From Hyphodiscus hymeniophilus (lineage: Eukaryota > Ascomycota > Leotiomycetes > Helotiales > Hyphodiscaceae): DNA of 64,000 nucleotides. A program made the position numbers and the translations under genes. Shown here piece by piece: positions 56,607 to 64,000 of this stretch. Each line of letters opens with the position of its first letter. The stretch's first letter is position 1. Location: positions 1,302,001 to 1,366,000 of the forward strand of contig VNKQ01000007.1 in the NCBI GenBank assembly GCA_016508695.1. Direction: 5' to 3'. The notes under the pieces are model-generated. The model searched no databases. It was not told the DNA's origin and worked only from the letters and a program-made list of their open reading frames with translations.

Positions 56607-57767
56607 AAAAGGGTTAGATCATGCGGTAAAACAGACAGGTTTCTCTGCATGAAGGAGTAATATCGACTTTACGAGTTTACAAATAGAACGAAGTTTTTAA
56701 CCCGCGTGAGCGATTAACCCTCGAGAGTAACTCAAAAGAAATACTAATGGCCCCAAACAGTCCAATCACTCGTATCTTTCGAGAAATCTTCAAAGTCCCT
56801 CAGCAGCTCTATTTGTGAGATAACGAATTATGGGATTAGATCCTGGCAAACCGTGCAAGGAAAGGATGGACTGCTCTCAGCACGTTTCGTATACAAATGC
56901 ATCTATCCATCTTGACTCTTGAGCCGCTCGAAAACGCTGCACGATGTAAGCCTATTTAATTCAATTACAATCCGCAGCCGCAACTTTGCAGCGAGATATT
57001 GGGGAAGACGACACATAATAAAGGGGTAATTAGGTTGGTGTCTTGGCGCTCCTGTGAGGGGAAGACATCGCCTTTCTCTGGCGCTATTGTGCGGAGATAT
57101 GAAGGTAGGACAGATACTCGAATGAATTCGCCTTAAATATTTCCATAAACTCGATAATGAATGATCCAAATTCAATCTGCAGCCACTTAAGATAACAATG
57201 AGTGACCTGTCGTTTTTTCTTCTTGGTGGCCTTCTTCAACAGCCACTGCGCCACTCGAAGCGCCGTTGAAGGATTCTACTTGAAGTGTTGGTTAGGTCAG
57301 CGGTTGCAGGCGCAGGATGCACCACCGCAGCTTGCACTTGCTGAGCCATAACCGTAATCTTCATGAATATATTGTAACGACGAGCCCCTTTCCTTCCTCA
57401 CTGGCTTATCCACCGATTCCAAGGCGTCTCGTGTCTCTGCGAATTGCGGTATCGAGAAATCAGACACGAAAACGATCCCTGATTGCCTGAGCGGTGCGAC
57501 CCTCTGTCGTCATAACTTTGGGCATCTGCCTCCCCTTTAACTTTGCCTCCTGCCTCCCTTCTTTATTATCACCATGGTCCTAGAAATCCCCCGCCGACGC
57601 TTTTTCCGGGCGATAAATAGTAAATATATTTGTGGCAGAGTTGTGAGCATTCCTGCCAGTTCTCAAAGACGTTGTTGCCGCCTGCGTTAGCAACATTTAC
57701 CAAACGATAGCTAATTAATCTTTTCGACGACCAGCCCGCTGTACATTTGGTTATCTTCTTGATCGAG
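56607..57767. other. Intergenic region, galactanase to Mpv17-family gene
   Basis: 1,161 bases with no open frame I can support; pyrimidine-rich close to 57520-57580. No repeat or RNA gene. Confidence 0.4.
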
Positions 57768-58647
57768 ATGGCACTCGTATCACGGCTGGTAGCCAAGTTT
57801 AACAGCTACTATGCTGAACGACCGAGTACGTTTCCTCTCACCTCAGCTCTCTCAAGGATGCTGACAGCTGAGCAGTTCTGACGATGATGATCACGAACGC
57901 GGTATTAGGAGGCATAGCAGATACAGTGGCACAGTCTATCACAGCAATCAGGTTGAGCGCACTGCGAAAACCGGGTGGAATAACGAACGATGATACGCTG
58001 GCTATGGAGATCCACGAGCTCGATCGGAAGAACCCTCTCAGCGTCCAGGACCTCATCCCAGACTCGAAGTTCCTTCCTCCTCCTTTCGATTTCGAGAGAT
58101 TGACACGATTCATGGCTTATGGTTTTGGCATGGCTCCTATTCAATTTACCTGGTTTAAGTTCTTATCGAGAGCTTTCCCGATCACAAAGAGTGCTGGTCT
58201 GGGTCCGGCGTTGAAGATGGTGGCTTTCGATCAATTGGTGTTTGCGCCAGTGGGTGAGTGGTACCTTGTTCTGCACTGCTTTTGTAAGTTGCTGATGATC
58301 TGTAGGAATTGCGACCTTCTTTACGGTTATGACTGTTGCAGAGGGAGGTGGAAGGCGAGCAGTTTCGCACAAACTTCGAGACATGTATTTACCAACTCTG
58401 AAAGCGAATTTCATGGTTTGGCCTTTGGTCCAGATGATTAACTTCCGACTCATGCCAATCCAATTCCAGCTGGTAAGTCCCCCGTGTATATCCCTAACTT
58501 TCTCCCTTCCGATGCTAATTTTCGTTGAAGCCCTTTGTCTCTACTGTTGGTATTGCTTGGACGGCATATCTCTCTCTTTCCAACGCTGCAGAGGACGCTA
58601 TGGATGTCCGATCAGCTCCTCAATCACCCAACATTCGATTGCTATAA
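57768..58647 (+). CDS. Mpv17/PMP22-family integral membrane protein
   Basis: Membrane protein of mitochondria or peroxisomes in the Mpv17/PMP22 family, whose members are proposed channels. Exons 57768-57825, 57876-58253, 58306-58472 and 58531-58647 give 239 residues. It opens MALVSRLVAKFNSYYAERP and continues ILTMMITNAVLGGIADTVAQ, the usual start of the family. The middle has RFMAYGFGMAPIQFTWFKFL and KMVAFDQLVFAPVG, then LPTLKANFMVWPLVQMINFR (the highly conserved W-P-x-x-Q-x-x-N-F motif) and the final WTAYLSLSNA. A charged insert of about 50 residues follows the first helix. Secure family call; organelle not determined. Confidence 0.94.
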
Positions 58648-59375
58648 TTGGGCACTAGAGATCTGGGTTTGATATTATGATTAGCATACATGCGTGGGAA
58701 TTGGCCTTATGGAGCTCTGGCTACATCGTAGCCCAGGCAATGCGTGACTAGTTACGAGGAAGCGTCTGAGCCTTTTAAATAATGATCGGCTTTGAAATTG
58801 AAATGGAAGTGGAATGGCCGATGTTCGGGACTGGTAATCAGGGGAATGCTAGGAGAGAACGAGAATAGGAAATCAAGCCATGGTTTTCAAGTCGAACATG
58901 TGTTCCTAAACTTATCTACCAGAGCCACCGAATCATTCAATGAATTGGTAGATTGCTCTAGATACGTCTCAACGTTGGGAAAGGGAAGCCACCCCTGCTG
59001 CATCATTGGAGCGATTGAAACACGGTCGTTGATTCCCAGCGCCAGACCTAAGCTTTAGAAGAATCAAATTGTATTTGTCTAAATATTTGATGGATTAGCA
59101 TATTGATCGGACAGCATTTGGTTATTCCGGAAGATTGGGCTAATTCTTTTGTTTCGCTGACATACATTGATGAGTACAGTACTGCACGGCCTGGTGGCAG
59201 CATGCATGGGCCAGGTGGGGTGATCGACTTCGGCAACCAAAAATTATCGAGTTGTGGGGAGCCATCAAAACACCCACGAGCAACCCGCACAGCTTTCCTT
59301 TCGTGCATACCACGTTGATACAAATAACTTCACAAACCCCCTAAGGCCTCCATCGGATTACTCCTAATATCAAAT
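58648..59375. promoter_or_regulatory. Upstream region of phosphoglycerate kinase
   Basis: 728 bases between tandem genes, containing the PGK promoter. No obvious TATA box; the leader near 59330-59375 is A/C/T-rich. No other gene is supported. Confidence 0.4.
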
Positions 59376-60973
59376 ATGTCTCTCTCAAACAAGCTCTCGA
59401 TCACCGACGTCGACCTCAAAGACAAGCGGGTCTTGATTCGAGTGAGCTCAGCCATCCCCTCTACCCCTCCATGCCGCAGGTCCCAGTCATGCCGAGACTT
59501 TGAATGATTGGCAGGCAAGATGTTTGAGAAGGTTCGCTATCACTGAGGGATCATCTTGGGATATGGGATATGGAGAAGAACAATACCTTCTCTCGAAACT
59601 GTTCAAAGTCCGGGATGATTGGGCTTTGGAACGGCATTTCTAGAAATCAAGCGAAGACCAGGGTGCTGACTCTAAAACATCCAGGTCGACTTCAACGTCC
59701 CTCTTGACTCCGATAAGAAAGTCACAAACACACAGCGTATCGCCGGAGCAGTCCCAACCATCAAATATGCCATTGACCATGGAGCCAAGGCTGTTATCCT
59801 CATGTCCCACCTGGGCAGACCCGACGGCACTGCCAACCCCAAATACTCCCTCAAGCCAGTCGTCCCCGAACTAGAGAAGTTGTTGGACGGAAAGAAGGTT
59901 GAATTTGCACCAGATTGTGTAGGAAAAGAAGTCGAGGATATTGTCAACAAGGCTAGTGGTGGACAGGTCATTTTACTCGAGAACTTGCGTTTTCATGCCG
60001 AGGAGGAGGGAAGCTCTAAGGATTCCGAAGGCAAGAAGGTCAAGGCGGATAAGGCTAAGGTTGAGGAGTTCAGAAAAGGCCTGACGGCTTTGGGTGATAT
60101 CTACATCAGTGAGTCCTACTCTGAGTTCATGGGCATAGCGAGTCTAATCGGGAGTAGACGATGCTTTCGGAACAGCCCACCGAGCTCACAGCTCTATGGT
60201 TGGCGTTGAGCTCCCTCAAAAAGCCTCTGGGTTCCTCATGAAAAAAGAGCTCGAGTACTTCGCAAAGGCCGTCGAAAACCCCGAGCGTCCTTTCCTTGCT
60301 ATCCTCGGAGGAGCCAAGGTCTCAGACAAGATCCAGCTCATTGACAACCTCCTCGGCAAGGTTGACAGCTTGATCATCTGCGGTGGCATGGCTTTTACGT
60401 TCAAGAAAACCTTGGAGAATGTCAAGATCGGCAACTCGCTTTTCGATGCTGATGGAGCCAAGATCGTCGGTGATCTAGTGGAGAAGGCTAAAAAGAACAA
60501 TGTGAAGATCGTTCTTCCAGTTGATTATATCACTGCGGATAAGTTTGCCAAAGACGCCAAGACTGGAACTGCTACGGATGCAGAGGGTATTCCTGATGGC
60601 AAGTTTGTTCTCCCAATCTCAATTCCGTCCCTAATTTGATCTATTAGGATGGATGGGCCTCGACTGTGGACCCAAGAGTATCCAACTCTTCAAAGATACC
60701 ATTAACGATGCTAAAACCATTCTCTGGAACGGCCCGCCAGGAGTTTTCGAGTTCGACGCCTTTGCGACAGGTACCAAAGCTACTCTCGATGCAGCAGTTG
60801 CCGCAGCCCAGAACGGCAAGATTGTCATTATCGGAGGTGGAGATACAGCCACTGTAGCTGCCAAGTACAAGGTCGAGGATAAGCTCAGCCATGTATCTAC
60901 CGGTGGAGGCGCGTCCCTCGAGCTCCTAGAAGGGAAAGACTTGCCCGGTGTCAGTGCATTGTCGAGTAAGTGA
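59376..60973 (+). CDS. PGK1: Phosphoglycerate kinase
   Basis: Cytosolic glycolytic enzyme that makes ATP from 1,3-bisphosphoglycerate. Exons 59376-59441, 59685-60108, 60158-60598 and 60648-60973 give 418 residues, exactly the normal size. Substrate-binding residues appear in VDFNVPLD, MSHLGRPDG, NLRFHAEEEG, GTAHRAHSS, and the nucleotide-binding half in LGGAKVSDKI, CGGMAFTF, GWMGLDCGP, WNGPPGVFEF, IGGGDTATV and STGGGASLELLEGK. The first intron is 243 nt, long for this window, as is common in strongly expressed glycolytic genes. The third intron starts with GC rather than GT (60599-60600); no GT site gives the conserved frame. Certain identity. Confidence 0.97.
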
Positions 60974-61411
60974 AGGATTGGAAGTTACAAGTCCACAGGT
61001 TCTGATATGGTGCAAGGCCGGTAAGCACTCCTTTTCGAATCCCTCGGACATTTGAATACTTGAATACTACATGAATCTTGGTCTCTCAAATCGATTTGGA
61101 CTCGAAATCGCTTGGATAGTGGATCCTTTGAGAGTTCTGAATAATTCTAATTAGGAAGAGCGATTGAGTCCCAAGCCTCTCTATTTGGTTTTTTTTGGAT
61201 GGTCAGGCTGACACATCTATTTAGTGCTGCAAAGGGACTGATTAAGTCCAGTCTGTTGTGAATTTTGATGACCGGCCAATTACATAGCAGCACAATGAAT
61301 GAATCGTTTGCCTTGTCTGGTCGAGAATTCCAGTGTGTCCATTGTATGCTACCCTTATGATAAAGTCTCATGCCCAGTGAACTCCGTAATAGTGCCCATG
61401 TCATCGTATTC
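60974..61411. other. Convergent intergenic region, PGK1/SEM1
   Basis: 438 bases between two 3' ends. Nothing beyond expected untranslated sequence. Confidence 0.45.
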
Positions 61412-61815
61412 TCAACGCTTCTTGCTTGCCTCGACCTTCTTGAGCTCCTCCCTGCAAACAAGCGGAATCAGTATTTGCTTGCCACAAAATGGGTAGAATT
61501 ACTTTAACTGAGCCGAGAAGTCCTCACTCGTGTCATCATCGTCCCAGCTCTCCTCCCACAAATGCGTATTATCACCTGGTACTTCGGTGTCTTCTTGTGT
61601 CCAGTCTGTCATCACACATACATCAGCTTCGTTTCCCTTCCTCACACGGCGGCAGCAGCCCAGGCACAAGACATACTATCTACTGGGAAATCTTCAAACT
61701 CATCATCTTCCTCTAACGCAGCAGCGGGCTTGACTTCCTTCGTTGAGTCTGTCTTGTCCGAGGTGGTAGCTTTGGTTATTTGTGGCGCGGTGCCTGATGC
61801 TGGAGCGGCAGACAT
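61412..61815 (-). CDS. SEM1: Sem1/Dss1, 26S proteasome and mRNA-export complex subunit
   Basis: Small acidic protein of the proteasome lid and other complexes. Exons leftwards 61677-61815, 61503-61605 and 61412-61451 give 93 residues. A variable Ala/Thr/Lys-rich start leads to the two conserved acidic blocks: LEEDDEFEDFPVD, then WTQED and HLWEESWDDDDTSEDFS with the conserved Trp residues. The C-terminal helix QLKEELKKVEASKKR is restored by the last splice. Without that splice the frame would stop after SAQLK. Introns are 71 and 51 nt. Strong call although short, because the acidic-Trp pattern is distinctive. Confidence 0.95.
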
Positions 61816-62502
61816 CGTGGAGGCTTGTAGACTTGTGAGGCGTATGAGGACGCGTATAACGAGACGTTCGATGTAATCTAAGGCGATCAAAAGCGTGGGG
61901 TATTGTTCAGGATTTGGCCGTAGGTATGTAATCGCAAAGTGAAGATGGAGCAAGCTAGGCGTCGGCGTCCGGAACAAATTCGCATCCCTGCACTGCTTCT
62001 TTTGGCGAGGTTTGGGTTGGCTGACTACGTGATGATGAACCTGCTTCTCTTTCCTCAACCTTTCTTCACCTCAATCCCGGTTCTTCTATTCTCTTATAGC
62101 TTTGGTTGGATACTCCCTTTTTGATATATTTATTAGCACGGCTTGAATTGTCCCAATTCGCACATAACTCGGTATTTAGGCGTTGTTCCAGCAGCTTATT
62201 TGCCTCATCCGTCTGCCCCGCGACTCTGGCTCACGGACCTTTCTTGGAATCCCATACCTGGGTGAATCTCTGTGTTGCAACGATCCCTTAGGCTCTATTT
62301 CTCTTTGGTGGCTGAATTGTCTTTCATAAGCTAGCAAAGTTTGAAAATAAGCCTCGTCTCAAGAAATTGCTCTATAGCTCGAAGAAGCACGTGTAAGACC
62401 ATCAAGACCTCTTACACCCGATCGATTTGGATTCAAGTTGCTCATCAATGATTGCAAATTGGACAGTCAGCCCAATCAAAACTTGAAGACCACTCAGTCG
62501 GG
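61816..62502. promoter_or_regulatory. Divergent intergenic region between SEM1 and the IML2-family gene
   Basis: 687 bases with no supported gene. AT-rich near 62100-62140 and 62330-62370. Confidence 0.4.
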
Positions 62503-64000
62503 ATGAGTCGTTGGTTCAAGTCGGCCGCTAAGGCCCATCACCCAGCAATGACAGCCGATGAAGAAGATGCACATCTCCAATCGGTTGAAACTGCTTTGCT
62601 TAAGCTCCTGGACGACGATATTGGTGCAGCGGATAAAATCCTCACTGAGCAAAACTCTTCCTATCATCTTCTTGGTAGAGGAATATCGAGCTTCATTGCG
62701 TCCATGCTTGGAGTTGAGAAGGAGTTGCTAAAGGAGGCGGCGACGGCTCTACAAATCGCAGAGTCTAGGACCTGGGAGGATATGAAGAAAGCTCAGAAGG
62801 AGCCGAGCGCCTTCCGGTCAGAGATATATCCTCCTGGGACAGAGTACTTGCTGTGCTATGCGATCGCTCAACTCACAAGCGCAATAACCGCCGTTATGAG
62901 CGGATCTGTGACTCAGGCTATTTCTGGATTCTATAAACTTCGCAAAGCCTACCTCACTCTGGACGGTATCATGGAGGTCGAATCACAATACTTCAAGAAG
63001 AGAGCATCGTCGAGACGAACTTCGGCTGTCTCACGGAGGGATACAATCAACAGGATGAAGACCCAGGATTCTTCCAACACTCAAAAAATGAGCGGTGATG
63101 CCGCGAATCCCTCCATCGAAGCTATCATGGAAAAGGTCCCAACTTTAAACGAACAAGCTCCCGACCCGAACCTTATCCGTACATCCACAGAAGTTGAGAA
63201 TGCTCTAGGTCCTACAATTTCCATCCCTCCCATCCTCCCAACCCGAACGAAATCCAACTTGCTGGATCAAGATCCTGAATCTTTAGGCATCACATCGCAC
63301 ACCGACATATTTATCCACTCCGGAACAAGACTCTGTTATGGAATTCTGCTCGTGGTGTTCTCCATGATTGAGAACCCTATATTTAACAGAATTCTCTACA
63401 TCGTAGGCTTCAAAGGTGATCGCGAGAGAGGCACTCGCTACCTCTGGCAGGCCTCTCGATTCGATAACTTCAACAGCGCCATAGCGGGGATATCCCTACT
63501 TGGATACTACAACGGCCTCATAGGCTTCTGTGATATCCTACCCACAGATCCGGACGCAGCCAACGATCTCTCCGGATATCCAAAAGCAAGATGTGAAGCT
63601 TTGCTAGAGTGTATGATAGCCAAGTATCCTACCAGCAAACTCTGGAGACTGGAAGAAGCTCGTATGCTAGCTTACAACCACAATCTTCCCGCAGCAGTGA
63701 AAATTCTCAATGATAACTCTGATGGGAACATGAAACAGATTGCTGCGATTAATATGTTTGAACGGTCATTGAGTACCATGTTCGTCCATGACTACGAGTC
63801 CTGTGCAAAGAGTTGGATCGTATGTGCAGAAGCGAGCTCCTGGTCTCCTTGTCTTTACGCCTATATGACAGGTGCCTCGTACTTGGAGCTTTATCGTAAT
63901 TGTAGAAACAGCGACCTAGCTAAAGCGAAAGAGTGGAAGAAAAAAGCAACAGACTATATACGGAAAGGACCGCCTTTAGCAGGTAGGCAGAAAGTGATGT
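62503..64000 (+). CDS. IML2: IML2/TTC39-family TPR protein (5' part, cut by window end)
   Basis: Open frame from ATG 62503 to the end without stop (499 codons). Resembles the fungal Iml2 / tetratricopeptide-39 family (PF10300), linked in yeast to lipid-droplet-dependent clearance of inclusion bodies. Recognised by the N-terminal helical pairs (QSVETALLKLLDDDIGAADKIL, GRGISSFIASMLGVEKELLK, LLCYAIAQLTSAITAVMSGS), a linker with Ser/Thr and Lys, then FIHSGTRLCYGILLVVFSMI and YLWQASRFDNFNSAIAGISL, typical of the family's second half. The gene appears intronless over this length. The C-terminal TPR region lies beyond 64000. Identity likely; cellular role by homology only. Confidence 0.88.
   Translation, partial: MSRWFKSAAKAHHPAMTADEEDAHLQSVETALLKLLDDDIGAADKILTEQNSSYHLLGRGISSFIASMLGVEKELLKEAATALQIAESRTWEDMKKAQKEPSAFRSEIYPPGTEYLLCYAIAQLTSAITAVMSGSVTQAISGFYKLRKAYLTLDGIMEVESQYFKKRASSRRTSAVSRRDTINRMKTQDSSNTQKMSGDAANPSIEAIMEKVPTLNEQAPDPNLIRTSTEVENALGPTISIPPILPTRTKSNLLDQDPESLGITSHTDIFIHSGTRLCYGILLVVFSMIENPIFNRILYIVGFKGDRERGTRYLWQASRFDNFNSAIAGISLLGYYNGLIGFCDILPTDPDAANDLSGYPKARCEALLECMIAKYPTSKLWRLEEARMLAYNHNLPAAVKILNDNSDGNMKQIAAINMFERSLSTMFVHDYESCAKSWIVCAEASSWSPCLYAYMTGASYLELYRNCRNSDLAKAKEWKKKATDYIRKGPPLAGRQKVM

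Noticed and set aside
1..64000. Biosynthetic gene cluster or defence system
   Set aside because: No polyketide or peptide synthase, terpene cyclase, NLR-type or toxin/antitoxin gene is seen; the genes are unrelated housekeeping functions.

Overview
The window is nuclear DNA from a filamentous ascomycete (Pezizomycotina; Leotiomycetes is my best guess, by inference only). Genes lie on both strands without operons. Most are cut by short GT-AG introns, typically 45-80 nt, with CTAAC/CTGAC-like branch sites. The products are ordinary fungal housekeeping proteins, and no bacterial signals (Shine-Dalgarno sites, operons, CRISPR) are seen. I rebuilt exons by hand. For every complete spliced gene except CHD1 the exon lengths sum to a whole number of codons, and recognised family motifs continue across the joins.

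Layout. 1-8.6 kb: the 5' part of a CHD1 chromatin remodeller (minus), RLI1/ABCE1 ribosome recycling ATPase (plus) and PRP40 splicing factor (minus). 8.9-17 kb: TRAPP subunit TRS65 (plus), a large disordered conserved protein (minus) and a GNAT acetyltransferase (plus). 18-25.6 kb: family X DNA polymerase, oligoribonuclease, phosphoglucomutase and a membrane protein, all plus. 27-31 kb: an MFS transporter (minus), two minisatellites and a GPI-anchored-type cysteine-rich secreted protein (plus). 31-41 kb is a gene-poor stretch holding only an orphan 160-residue protein and an amidoligase-family protein, then about 6 kb with no gene I can support. 41-52.9 kb: an RSC7/SWP82-family remodeller subunit (plus), a type II haloacid dehalogenase (minus), a large conserved protein of unknown role (minus), the Rab5 exchange factor VPS9 (minus) and an asparagine-synthetase-domain protein (plus). 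53-62 kb: a possible overlapping pair of small ORFs (minus), a secreted GH53 galactanase, an Mpv17/PMP22-family membrane protein, phosphoglycerate kinase (all plus) and proteasome subunit SEM1 (minus). 62.5 kb to the end: the 5' part of an IML2/TTC39-family protein (plus).

The genes do not form one pathway. Themes are chromatin and transcription (CHD1, RSC7-like), RNA processing and translation (PRP40, RLI1, oligoribonuclease), vesicle traffic (TRS65, VPS9), central carbon metabolism (PGM, PGK), and secreted or accessory functions (GH53, GPI-type protein, amidoligase, MFS). I found no clear novel multi-gene system. The points most worth a second look are the amidoligase plus orphan gene in the gene-poor stretch, the ATGA-overlapping small ORF pair, the run of three tiny exons in RLI1, a GC-AG intron in PGK, tandem acceptors and an alternative 3' end in PRP40, and five introns that are a multiple of three and free of stop codons.
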